Of a DNA stretch of 64,000 bases, positions 32,548-40,736 are shown piece by piece. The notes under the pieces were generated by a model. It saw only the letters and a program-made list of their open reading frames with translations, searched no databases and had not been told where the DNA came from. Source of the stretch: Paenalkalicoccus suaedae (GTDB lineage: Bacteria; Bacillota; Bacilli; Bacillales; Salisediminibacteriaceae). The stretch covers positions 1,674,001 to 1,738,000 of the forward strand of contig NZ_CP041372.2 of assembly GCF_006965545.2 (NCBI RefSeq). The letters run 5' to 3'. Each line of letters starts with the position of its first letter. The first letter of the stretch is position 1. A program made the position numbers and the translations under genes.

Positions 32548-33663
32548 ATGCGAATTATATCAGTAGAACCAACACCGAGTCCAAATACGATGAAATTTAC
32601 TCTGAGTGAATCCTTACCTCAAGGTACGGCAAATAATTATACAAAAGAGTCAGTCGAAGGTGCGCCTGATTTTATTAAGGACATACTAGCAATTGACGGA
32701 GTGACGGGAGCTTACCACGTCGCAGATTTTATTGCGGTAGATAGACATCCTAAAAAAGACTGGAAGGAAGTTCTTCCTGCCGTTCGAAAAGTATTTGGAG
32801 AAGAATCAGCAGATGTTCATTCTCATGAGGTGGATGAGCATTTCGGCGAAGTTTCTGTCCAAATTCAAGTTTTTAAAGATATTCCAATGCAGGTTAAGGT
32901 GACGGACGGTGAAAGTGAGCATCGCGAAGCGCTTCCTGTTCAGTTTATTGATGCAGTGACGAAGGCAACGAAAGATGAAGATAACGTCGTCTTTATGAGG
33001 AAGTGGGAGGACCAAAAGCCACGCTATGGTGCTTTAGAGGACGTTGCAAATGAGGTGTCTGAAGAGCTACAGGCAAGCTATACGAGCGAACGCTTAGATA
33101 AGCTTGTGGATGCTGCGTTGCAACCAGAAAAGAAAAAAGTGGAGAGAAATTGGCTCAAGGTCACGCTACCGATGTTTGAAGAAGAGGATTGGAAGAAGCG
33201 TTTTGCGATGCTAGAACAAATAGATCCATCCTTAGATGACTTACCGCTACTCGAAAAAGCGCTAGAGGATGAGAAGCCATCGATTCGTCGATTAGCAACG
33301 ATTTATCTTGGTATGATTGAGGATGAACAGGTGATTCCTTACTTGGAAAAGGCACTTTCAGATAAGTCGATTACGGTTAGACGTACAGCAGGTGATGCGA
33401 TGTCGGATATTAGTAGCACAAAGGCAATGCCTGCTATGATTGCAGCTTTAGAAGATAAAAATAAGTTAGTTCGATGGAGAGCGGCTATGTTCCTATATGA
33501 AATTGGGGATGAAACAGCAGTGCCAGCTTTAAAGAAAGCAGAGGAAGACAGTGAATTTGAAGTAGCGCTTCAGGCAAAGCTAGCATTAGCTAGAATTGAG
33601 AGTGGAGAAAAAGCAAAAGGTTCTGTATGGAAGCAAATGACCGAGGCGTTTGACAACGATTAA
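32548..33663 (+). CDS. ypgR: CvfC/YpgR-type protein: Nfu N-domain plus HEAT repeats
   Basis: A protein of 371 residues. The N-terminal 85 residues are an Nfu/NifU N-terminal domain (EPTPSPNTMKF at 7-17), without the C-terminal Fe-S scaffold domain of true Nfu. The C-terminal part (about 205-360) has PBS-lyase-type HEAT repeats (LEDEKPSIRRLATIYLG, LSDKSITVRRTAGDAM, LEDKNKLVRWRAAMFL). This is the layout of B. subtilis YpgR and S. aureus conserved virulence factor C. Molecular role unknown. GGAGG precedes the ATG. Confidence 0.85.
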   Translation: MRIISVEPTPSPNTMKFTLSESLPQGTANNYTKESVEGAPDFIKDILAIDGVTGAYHVADFIAVDRHPKKDWKEVLPAVRKVFGEESADVHSHEVDEHFGEVSVQIQVFKDIPMQVKVTDGESEHREALPVQFIDAVTKATKDEDNVVFMRKWEDQKPRYGALEDVANEVSEELQASYTSERLDKLVDAALQPEKKKVERNWLKVTLPMFEEEDWKKRFAMLEQIDPSLDDLPLLEKALEDEKPSIRRLATIYLGMIEDEQVIPYLEKALSDKSITVRRTAGDAMSDISSTKAMPAMIAALEDKNKLVRWRAAMFLYEIGDETAVPALKKAEEDSEFEVALQAKLALARIESGEKAKGSVWKQMTEAFDND

Positions 33664-33676
33664 GGAGAGAGTATAC

Positions 33677-33892
33677 ATGACACAGGAAGAACTAATGAAA
33701 GAATTAGAGGAAAGACAGTTATCAGACATTATTGAGCTTATTGAAGATGCGGATCGAGGGAAGCTCGAGGTATTAGAGCTTGCGCCATCTCTAGGACTAC
33801 TTAGAGACGAAAAGTTAAACGAGGAAGTACTGTCTCTATTAAAAGAAAAAGGTGTGGAAATCGAGTACGTTTCAGAGGAAGAAGAGGAATGA
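33677..33892 (+). CDS. Short acidic protein resembling sigma-70 region 1.1
   Basis: A 71-residue, very acidic protein (MTQEELMKELEERQLSDI at the start, VEIEYVSEEEEE at the end). Three or four helices are likely. Length, acidity and the closing pattern KGVEIEYVSEEE recall the region 1.1 domain of primary sigma factors, but I cannot confirm homology. AAGGAGAG precedes ATG 33677. It lies 13 nt after ypgR and overlaps ydbS by 4 nt, so the genes form one operon. Confidence 0.65.
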   Translation: MTQEELMKELEERQLSDIIELIEDADRGKLEVLELAPSLGLLRDEKLNEEVLSLLKEKGVEIEYVSEEEEE

Positions 33893-34407
33893 TGCAAGAA
33901 CCAGAAGTATGGAACGAGGATACGATCCGTGCGATTCCAGATCAACCGTTAGCTGAAAAAACGCTAACGGTTTGGAAAATCGCGTCTGCACTGCAAGTTA
34001 TCTATCTTGCGATTATTGGAGGGATCTATGCGATACTATCGATCTTCTTCACCATTCCTCTTTATATTCTTTTTTCTATTTTAGGTGTTTTAGCAGTCCT
34101 AATGATTATTAATACATTTTATATACAGCCATTAAAGTGGCGGAAATGGCGATATAAAGTGTATGACAATGAACTAGAGCTTATGAGAGGCGTTTTTATT
34201 GTGCAACGAGTCATCATACCAATGATCCGAGTACAGCATGTTGATACAAAACAGGGACCTCTTTTAAGACATTATAAGCTAGCAACTGTAACCGTCTCGA
34301 CAGCGGCAACCGTCCATGAAATTCCAGGTCTTGATGTGGTGGACGCTGATTCATTACGTGATCAGATTGCAAAGCTTGCGAGAGAAGCGGATCCAGATGA
34401 CGAATAG
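33889..34407 (+). CDS. ydbS: YdbS, bacterial PH-domain membrane protein
   Basis: A protein of 172 residues with two membrane helices (about 38-80) followed by a bPH2 domain (about 90-160; IRVQHVDTKQGPLLRHYKLATVTV). With YdbT it forms the conserved ydbST pair. In Bacillus species these proteins have been linked to resistance to certain antimicrobial peptides; here this is carried over from the family. Its stop overlaps the ydbT start. Confidence 0.82.
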   Translation: MMQEPEVWNEDTIRAIPDQPLAEKTLTVWKIASALQVIYLAIIGGIYAILSIFFTIPLYILFSILGVLAVLMIINTFYIQPLKWRKWRYKVYDNELELMRGVFIVQRVIIPMIRVQHVDTKQGPLLRHYKLATVTVSTAATVHEIPGLDVVDADSLRDQIAKLAREADPDDE

Positions 34408-35977
34408 TTGGAAACGCCAACATCCCGCCGTCATATTTATTACATTTTTATCTAATTTAAAGCAGGTTATTTTTACTCTTATTGCTGTCTTTATCGTAGG
34501 GCAATCATCAAATACATTTAGTACTATTTTTACCCTATTTTTTTCTGCATTCATTCTACTTAGCTCACTTGTGAGTGGGCTCATCTTTTGGTGGCGATTT
34601 TTATATATCGTGCATGAAGAGGAATTACAAATTAAACAAGGCTTATTCTTTACAAAAAACCGCTACATTAGACGCGAACGAATTCAAAGTATTGATATAA
34701 ACGCAAAGCTATTACAACGTTTATTTGGACTAGTCGAGCTTCGTATCGAAACAGCCGGCGGTCAAGGTGAGGCAGAGTTTAAAATTACAGCACTTCGCCA
34801 AGAGGAAGCAGAGCAGATTAAAGCAATGCTACTAAGGCGGGGTAGTAAGCCTGTGACTGATTCATTAGATGCTCATCCAAACGAGCCGTTGCAACATAAT
34901 GATGATGACGTGTATGGACCAAAAGAATTTAAAGAGCAGTACTCACCGGCGTTTGTGGAAGAAGTGCAGGAAGAAAAGCGAGAGCCATCTTATACATGGG
35001 ATCTCTCTGTAAAAAGGCTTTTAATAGCAGCTGCTACATCTAGCGGAGTAGGCATTGCGGCAACGTTTATTGCGGCCGTTGTATCTCAAGCTCCATCCTT
35101 TTTACCGGAGTGGCTATTCGAAATGGCGCTAAGTAGGCTATTTCAATCGAGTTTACTTTTAATAGGTGCTTTTGTTGTTACCGTTCTTGCGCTAGCGTGG
35201 CTTTTCACCTTCGTATCAACACTACTTAAGTATGGCCAGTTTAAGGTTGAGAAGGATGACCACGATATTCATATCTCAAGAGGCGTATTGGAGAAGCGGT
35301 CATTAACGATAAACGAGAAAAACATAACGGCTGTAAGGATTGTACAAAACCTACTTCGAGAGCCATTTGGCTTTGTCTCTGTTTACGTAGAAAGCGCCGG
35401 CGGAGGTACGAAGGATGAGGATCAATCCACCATTCTTTTGCCGCTTTGTAAGAGGAGTGAAGTGGAAGGTCTGCTTAGAGAGCTTGCATCAGATTTCGCA
35501 TTTACACCATCTTATGAAGGTCTCCCCAAAAAGAGTATGCGCAGATATATGATTAAACTTATTCTGATTCCAACAATCCTTGCTGGAATAGCAACATATT
35601 TTTTACCGTATGGGTACGTGTCGTTCTTGCTTCCACTAGCTGGAGCATTCATCGGCTACTTGCAATACAAAGCTGCAGGTATTACGACAGAAACAACTTA
35701 CTTATGTATGCGCTCTAGAGGGATTGCTAAGACAGATGTGTATCTGCCTAAAAAGCGTATTCAAACTATGGATATGTCTCAGCATCTTTTGCAAAAGGTA
35801 GATCAGCTTCACACGATACATGTGTCAGTTCTTACGACACTATCGGGAAAAACATTTCATCTTCCTCACATAAGCGATAAACAAAAAGAGAGATTTTTCG
35901 CTTGGTATTCGTATGAAAATCAGACTCAACATCTTGAATCAGTAGATATAGACGAAGAAAGACGCAGCTCCGAGTAG
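34397..35977 (+). CDS. ydbT: YdbT, bacterial PH-domain membrane protein
   Basis: A protein of 526 residues with alternating paired membrane helices and three bPH2 domains (each marked by a segment such as RERIQSIDINAKLLQRLFGL near 95 and NEKNITAVRIVQNLLREPFG near 310). B. subtilis YdbT is about 490 residues. The start is ATG 34397, overlapping the ydbS stop; a coupled pair. The stop lies within the following bidirectional terminator. Confidence 0.84.
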   Translation: MTNSWKRQHPAVIFITFLSNLKQVIFTLIAVFIVGQSSNTFSTIFTLFFSAFILLSSLVSGLIFWWRFLYIVHEEELQIKQGLFFTKNRYIRRERIQSIDINAKLLQRLFGLVELRIETAGGQGEAEFKITALRQEEAEQIKAMLLRRGSKPVTDSLDAHPNEPLQHNDDDVYGPKEFKEQYSPAFVEEVQEEKREPSYTWDLSVKRLLIAAATSSGVGIAATFIAAVVSQAPSFLPEWLFEMALSRLFQSSLLLIGAFVVTVLALAWLFTFVSTLLKYGQFKVEKDDHDIHISRGVLEKRSLTINEKNITAVRIVQNLLREPFGFVSVYVESAGGGTKDEDQSTILLPLCKRSEVEGLLRELASDFAFTPSYEGLPKKSMRRYMIKLILIPTILAGIATYFLPYGYVSFLLPLAGAFIGYLQYKAAGITTETTYLCMRSRGIAKTDVYLPKKRIQTMDMSQHLLQKVDQLHTIHVSVLTTLSGKTFHLPHISDKQKERFFAWYSYENQTQHLESVDIDEERRSSE

Positions 35978-35992
35978 GAGGCTGCGTCTTTC
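35957..35992. terminator. Bidirectional terminator after ydbT
   Basis: AAAGACGCAGC pairs with GCTGCGTCTTT around a 13-nt loop that includes the ydbT stop; it can serve both ydbT and the minus-strand gene that ends at 35999. Confidence 0.85.
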
Positions 35993-35998
35993 CATTTA

Positions 35999-36967
35999 TT
36001 AACTTTCTTTATTAACTTCAGATACGTAGGAGGTAATGGAACGAACGCCATTATCAGAAGTAAACTCAAATCGATCGTTTATTTTGTCTTCTCCATCTTC
36101 TACTAAAAGACGTTTAAAGTGATGCAATACAAGTATTTGTTGATCCTTATCTTTAAACGAAATAAAATTCACACCAGCAAATTCCTTCTGCTTTGACGAT
36201 GATAGTAGTTGCTCTAATAGCGTGTTGTGACAATAAACACAATGTTCATGTCCTAAGCCGAATGACGTGAGTCCCTCTTGAAGTGCGTGTAACGATGGGT
36301 GCTCAAGCTCATTTAATAAGATTCGGTAAGGATCAAATTGACCTTTGTTAAGACGAATTTTTTCGCCGTGTTTTACTCGCACTTTTTTACCCTCTGTTAA
36401 TTCAAATACATTTTTGGAGGAGTAAAGGGCAGAGCACCACTGTCCATCAACAAACAGTTCAAATTCGAAAGGGCATGATTCTAAAGAAAGAGCTTCTCCT
36501 TTTGCCTCGTCATATAACGAGAATCGCTTGCCGTCTTGGACAACATGGTAATACACATACGCGTCTTCCGATAACACGTGATCTGCCTGCCATTTGCGAA
36601 GCTCCTGCTCTAGCGTGTGAAGCTTTGTTTCCACTAATTGATGACCCTTTGATAACTCTGTATACACATCTTTAATCGCATAGGCATACGATTCTCTGAA
36701 TGAACGTCTAATTGGAACTTCTAACGGCTCAATTTTTCGTCCCTGAACCGTAATTTGCTCATCTTTCTCATACTTAAGCGTCTTAAGACTTGTTAGGTCT
36801 GTCGAAAAATGTGGAGCGCGTTCAATACCTTTAATCGTAACAACTCCAACCCAAGGCTTTTTAGGCTCTGCTTGCACGTCATTTAATACGCCGATATATG
36901 CGCCATGCGAATCCTCTTCCACAATAACCGTGTTTCCAATCCATTTCGTTGCTTGTTCACGTTTCAT
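35999..36967 (-). CDS. Conserved protein, probably DUF2777
   Basis: A soluble protein of 322 residues. The N-terminal part (about 1-75) looks like a small beta-barrel (EEDSHGAYIGVLNDV, KKPWVGVVTIKG), followed by a helical segment and a C-terminal region with a CVYCHN pair of cysteines (about 250-253). This fits DUF2777 of Bacillus as I recall it; function unknown. A single-gene minus-strand transcript, divergent from sigI. Confidence 0.6.
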   Translation of the reverse strand: MKREQATKWIGNTVIVEEDSHGAYIGVLNDVQAEPKKPWVGVVTIKGIERAPHFSTDLTSLKTLKYEKDEQITVQGRKIEPLEVPIRRSFRESYAYAIKDVYTELSKGHQLVETKLHTLEQELRKWQADHVLSEDAYVYYHVVQDGKRFSLYDEAKGEALSLESCPFEFELFVDGQWCSALYSSKNVFELTEGKKVRVKHGEKIRLNKGQFDPYRILLNELEHPSLHALQEGLTSFGLGHEHCVYCHNTLLEQLLSSSKQKEFAGVNFISFKDKDQQILVLHHFKRLLVEDGEDKINDRFEFTSDNGVRSITSYVSEVNKES

Positions 36968-37305
36968 ACTTATCCCTCATTATCAAAATATAATCTTCCT
37001 CTATACTACCACGAGCAAGAGATTCTAGCTATGATAGCAGGCTGGTTAAGTCTTAGTACCCATTTCTTTTATGCGAGAAAATGTAATATAACGTAACAGA
37101 ATTTTGTCGAAAAAGCCTGCTTCGCACGTTGATGGCTATCGAGCGAACCATTTGTTACAAAATGATGTCGTCACACTCCTGTAAACTTCGTATCACGCAA
37201 ATGTAACTAGCAGTTGGGTACATAAGCACTCTTTTAGATGTTGTCACCGCGGTATTATGTGACATGTGCCTGAAATAAAAAGGGGCATGATTTACTATAA
37301 CTTAG
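36968..37305. other. Divergent intergenic region before sigI
   Basis: 338 nt without a gene. It contains a perfect Spo0A-type box TTTTGTCGAAA at 37102-37112 and an inverted repeat TGTCAC (37242-37247) / GTGACA (37259-37264) 42 nt before the sigI start. I see no convincing sigma-A promoter and no ACCCCC/CGAA pair typical of sigma-I promoters. No repeat array is present. Confidence 0.5.
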
Positions 37306-38055
37306 ATGACAGAGGTGTTGAGGTTGCTACTAAACTTAACTCATCAACCAACAGATGACCTATACACAAAAATAAAAGCCATCCAGGCAGGGCAAAAAAC
37401 AATGGAAGATGAATTTATAAAGCAATATATTCCTTATATACGTAAAGTAGTGGCGAGTGTTTGCAAAAAATTTATCGTGCCAGGTGTTGATGATGAATTC
37501 AGTGTTGGACTGATCGCTTTTAATGAAGCGATACATCATTACCGTGTACAAAAAGGGAGCTCCTTTTTAACGTTTGCAAATCTAGTTATTAAACGAAGAG
37601 TAATCGATTATATTCGTAAAGAGCAGAGAAGAAGCTTTTCGATCTCCTTAGATTATAAAGGGGAAGAGAAAGAGAACGTAGAGAATATGGCAGAGGCTGA
37701 GGCCTCCTATGATCAATTTTTATTAAGCCTAGAAGAAAGACAACGACGCGAAGAAATAGAACACTTAGAAGAAACATTAAAATCCTATCAAATCTCGCTC
37801 TCTGACGTAGCAAAGCAACGTCCAAAACATCGAGATGCAAGAGAGAATATGCGAGAGATTGCTTCACTTATAGCAAATGATGAATCAATTGTCAGCTACA
37901 TGAAAGAAAAAAAGCGTCTCCCTATGAAGGTTATTATGGAAAAGATAAATATGAGTCGAAAAACAATGGAGCGTAACCGCAAATATATTATTGCAGTAGT
38001 ATTAGTTCTAAAAGGTGACTACGACTATTTGCAGGATTATTTTAAAGCTATGTAA
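37306..38055 (+). CDS. sigI: RNA polymerase sigma factor SigI
   Basis: Sigma-70 family factor of the SigI type, 249 residues. Region 2 is clear (DDEFSVGLIAFNEAIHHYRVQKGSSF and VIKRRVIDYIRKEQRR, about 62-107), and the C-terminal DNA-binding part ends in MSRKTMERNRKYIIAVVLVLKGDYDYLQDY, a SigI hallmark. In B. subtilis SigI responds to heat and is held by the membrane anti-sigma RsgI encoded next to it; here no rsgI follows. ATG 37306 is kept because it matches the known N-terminus; a TTG at 37324 has the better ribosome site (AGAGGTG). Confidence 0.88.
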   Translation: MTEVLRLLLNLTHQPTDDLYTKIKAIQAGQKTMEDEFIKQYIPYIRKVVASVCKKFIVPGVDDEFSVGLIAFNEAIHHYRVQKGSSFLTFANLVIKRRVIDYIRKEQRRSFSISLDYKGEEKENVENMAEAEASYDQFLLSLEERQRREEIEHLEETLKSYQISLSDVAKQRPKHRDARENMREIASLIANDESIVSYMKEKKRLPMKVIMEKINMSRKTMERNRKYIIAVVLVLKGDYDYLQDYFKAM

Positions 38056-38091
38056 AAAGTGTTTTTTATAATTCGATTGCTGATTTTAAAG

Positions 38092-38129
38092 GAGTAGCCA
38101 ATGTGTGATAAGTTGGTTACTCTTTTTTT
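38092..38129 (+). terminator. Terminator of sigI
   Basis: GAGTAGCCAA (38092-38101) pairs with TTGGTTACTC (38113-38122) with one wobble, followed by seven T residues. Confidence 0.85.
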
Positions 38130-38147
38130 GAGTGGATGGGTAGGGTG

Positions 38148-38316
38148 GAATTCCGCGATTGCGAAAGTGTGAAAAACCGCGCAAGTTGAAAGTGGCGAAC
38201 TGCGCGAGTTGAAGCACGGATTGCGCAAAAATAGAGGAGAACCGCGCGAAAATCAAGAACGACTGCGTAGAGGGAAAAAAACCGCGCAAAAAAGAGCCCC
38301 GCCTCGATATTCGCGA
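38148..38316. repeat. Degenerate 21-bp direct-repeat array 2 (core AAYYGCGC)
   Basis: GCG cores at 38155/38161, 38179, 38202, 38223, 38244, 38265, 38284 and 38313; the central spacings are 23, 21, 21, 21 and 19. Cores read AACCGCGC, AACTGCGC, GATTGCGC, AACCGCGC, GACTGCGT and AACCGCGC. The longest array in the window, between the terminators of sigI and of the telA operon, with the same core as array 1. Confidence 0.8.
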
Positions 38317-38381
38317 CGGATCGAACTCTAACACCAACCACCTCACTCAGTTACCTACGTAGCACGTGCTTCCACAACCAT

Positions 38382-38421
38382 AAAAAAAGCTGAGACAAAA
38401 GTCGTTTTACCTTTGTCCCAG
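38382..38421 (-). terminator. Terminator of the telA operon
   Basis: Read on the minus strand, GCTGGGACAAA pairs with TTTGTCTCAGC (one G-T pair) and is followed by seven T residues, 19 nt after the last stop. Confidence 0.82.
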
Positions 38422-38439
38422 CCTGTTTTTATCTACACA

Positions 38440-39426
38440 TTACATATCGTCCGTAAATTGCTTCTGATGTTTTCGCATCATTTCTGAAGTAGAGGTACCC
38501 TTATTATCAGACTGCTTGTAGCGTAAATCGTTCAATGTTAATAAATGATTCATCCGATCCATGCGTGTTTTTTCGAGATCTCTTGATTGAGATAGTAAAA
38601 AGCTGTGCATATTTTTAAAGGACTGGATGATTTTTGGCAAAGATTCTTTCTGCTTTTCAGAAGAGAGAGAAAGATAGGTTTGCAAGGTACTAGGAATATC
38701 GTGAAGAATCATTCGCTTCAAACGGTGACGCTCTTCTACGTCTAGTAGATGAAATTCTTCTTCGTAACTATCGACAGCTTCTTTAATTTGATACAGCGTA
38801 GCCTCAATCGATGGATCAAGAGAAGCGAACCTAGTTTGTACATCCGCTAAATGATTCTTTAAAAGAGCGAGCTGATCCTCTCCTTCAGGTAAAGGCTGAG
38901 GTTTAGAGGAGTCATGCTGCTCTAATAAAACAGCCGTATCTGGAATGTCTTCTCCAGAAATCGACAAGTCTAATCGATGAATATGATAAAACAGCGACAA
39001 AAACGCTGGGTGTCGTTTCACGTTTCGTACGGATGTGCGACCGTTCTTCTGATAATAGATTGTAGAATCAGCGACCTTGCCAATTCCGCCCTCTTGCTTA
39101 ATATGACGTCTGAACATCGTAATAAACAAACGCTTTTTAATCGTTGAAGAAGACTTTTGTGTATCGATCATTTCTAAATGGATCTTTTTTGCTTTTATTT
39201 TTATCTTATACGAGTATCCGTGAATACTTCGTTTGAAGGTTTTGTTTAAACGAGGTAATTCAGAGAGCGCAGCTAGATCTGAAATAAACTCCTCGGCTTC
39301 ATAGACGAATTCCTTCGTTTGTTCGTTAACAAGCGTTGGATCATCCAACGGCTTTAGATAATTTGGTAAAAAAGGAGTCACAAATCGATGCTCCAAGAGT
39401 TTTTCTCGCCACGACAAGGTACTCAC
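38440..39426 (-). CDS. Unrecognised helical protein encoded with TelA
   Basis: A soluble protein of 328 residues, mostly helical, with possible coiled coil in 185-300 and basic patches around 60-115 (KIKIKAKKIH, SSTIKKRLFITMFRRHI). No membrane segment, and it does not look like XpaC, the usual TelA neighbour in Bacillus. GTG start behind AGGAGG, 12 nt after telA, so the two are cotranscribed and may act together. I cannot assign a function. Confidence 0.7.
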   Translation of the reverse strand: MSTLSWREKLLEHRFVTPFLPNYLKPLDDPTLVNEQTKEFVYEAEEFISDLAALSELPRLNKTFKRSIHGYSYKIKIKAKKIHLEMIDTQKSSSTIKKRLFITMFRRHIKQEGGIGKVADSTIYYQKNGRTSVRNVKRHPAFLSLFYHIHRLDLSISGEDIPDTAVLLEQHDSSKPQPLPEGEDQLALLKNHLADVQTRFASLDPSIEATLYQIKEAVDSYEEEFHLLDVEERHRLKRMILHDIPSTLQTYLSLSSEKQKESLPKIIQSFKNMHSFLLSQSRDLEKTRMDRMNHLLTLNDLRYKQSDNKGTSTSEMMRKHQKQFTDDM

Positions 39427-39438
39427 CTCGTTTCCTCC

Positions 39439-40479
39439 TTAGTTGAGTAGCTTTCGCTCCATTTCCGAGTTTAGCTGCTCCATTTCAGATATGAATTTCT
39501 TGCTGGATGTTATAATTCGCTCGTTTGATTGTTCTGTCATCTCAATGGCAGCGTAAACGTCCTCATAAGCTTTACGGAATGTCTCCATCGCAATAGCAGG
39601 CTCCTCAAGTGTTTTGAGTGTTTCTTCCGTATTGGACTTTAACAGCTCTGCGTTATTTAACAGCATAGATTCTGTCGTTTTATTTACGTTTTGTACGGCA
39701 TCAATTACTTGGCGCTGATTGCTTAATGAGAGCTGAATAGATGCTGTTACGGTAATGATATTGCGCGTCATCGTAATGGAGTTAAAAATAGCTTCTTCAA
39801 GCTTATCGTTATTCTCAACGATAATATCGACCGAAGCGAGTGACTGCTGAAGAACGAGAACCGCCTGCTGCATATTTTTAATACGCGTTAATACTTTTTG
39901 TTGCCCTTTTTGAAGTGGGACTGGGTCATCTTTCCACTCGTCCTTTTGCGCTTCTTGCTCTAAAAGAACGTTTAATTCCTTCCCCACGTCAATTTGCTCA
40001 TTTAATCCATGAATTCGCTCGCGTGCGATATCTTTTAGCTGATGAAGCATTACGGTATCTTCTTGAAGCTTATCTTTGCCGTGAAGTAATGCTTCGATAA
40101 TCGTATCAACCTCAGATTCTACAGACTGATACTTTCTTGCGTATTTATCAATAGGGCTTTTCCTAACTACCTTAGATAAAAACTGTTTGAACTTCCCTTG
40201 TTGTAAATAATTTGGCTCAAGCTCAGACACTACTTCTTTTAATTTTGAAAGCTGGTCAGGTAGGTTATGATTTGGATCGTTCATCATATCGGTCACTGGG
40301 CGCTTTAAAGCCTCGAGTGATTCTCCGGCTTTTTCTTGCTCACGAGCACCTAATGTGTTGATCGTCTTTAAAATTTCTTGAATATCTCTCTGAGGAGCAA
40401 CTTCATTCGTACTTGAATCCGTGTCCTCTGTTACACTCTCCGAGTTTACTAGCTCATTTGTATCTTTTTCTTCATTCAT
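39439..40479 (-). CDS. TelA-family protein (toxic anion resistance)
   Basis: A protein of 346 residues of the TelA/YaaN/YceH family. It is almost entirely helical, with a basic region around 105-125 (KFKQFLSKVVRKSPIDKYARKYQ) and the conserved ASIQLSLSNQRQVIDAVQNVNKTTESMLLNNAELLK stretch in the C-terminal third. The family name comes from tellurite resistance; homologues also affect resistance to cell-wall antibiotics. The start is ATG 40479, nine nt after GGAGGGG. First gene of a two-gene minus-strand operon. Confidence 0.82.
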   Translation of the reverse strand: MNEEKDTNELVNSESVTEDTDSSTNEVAPQRDIQEILKTINTLGAREQEKAGESLEALKRPVTDMMNDPNHNLPDQLSKLKEVVSELEPNYLQQGKFKQFLSKVVRKSPIDKYARKYQSVESEVDTIIEALLHGKDKLQEDTVMLHQLKDIARERIHGLNEQIDVGKELNVLLEQEAQKDEWKDDPVPLQKGQQKVLTRIKNMQQAVLVLQQSLASVDIIVENNDKLEEAIFNSITMTRNIITVTASIQLSLSNQRQVIDAVQNVNKTTESMLLNNAELLKSNTEETLKTLEEPAIAMETFRKAYEDVYAAIEMTEQSNERIITSSKKFISEMEQLNSEMERKLLN

Positions 40480-40736
40480 CAACGTATTCCCCTCCATTTA
40501 AAAGCCTAGTCGTCTTTCTTTACGAAAGTATTCTCGAAATGGTTTCATCTCATAGCGAACAAGAATGGTTTGGCGCGTTTAGTATCCTACTTAAAAGTAT
40601 ACGACGAAAAAATAGTTGTTACAAATATGAGGGTTACAGGTAAGGCGTGCACGAACCTATAAATTCCGCTCTATTTGAGATATGATAAGAAAGGCTTTTA
40701 ACGAAAAGGTACCCGTGAAAGGATGAAACGTGTTTT

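Noticed and set aside
38148-38316. CRISPR array.
   Set aside because: The units are only about 21 bp apart with cores of 7-10 bp that vary, and no cas genes are present.
38086-38346. Open frames of 74-86 codons across array 2 on the minus strand.
   Set aside because: They run through the sigI terminator and repeats, lack ribosome sites, and the repeat spacing does not keep the frame.
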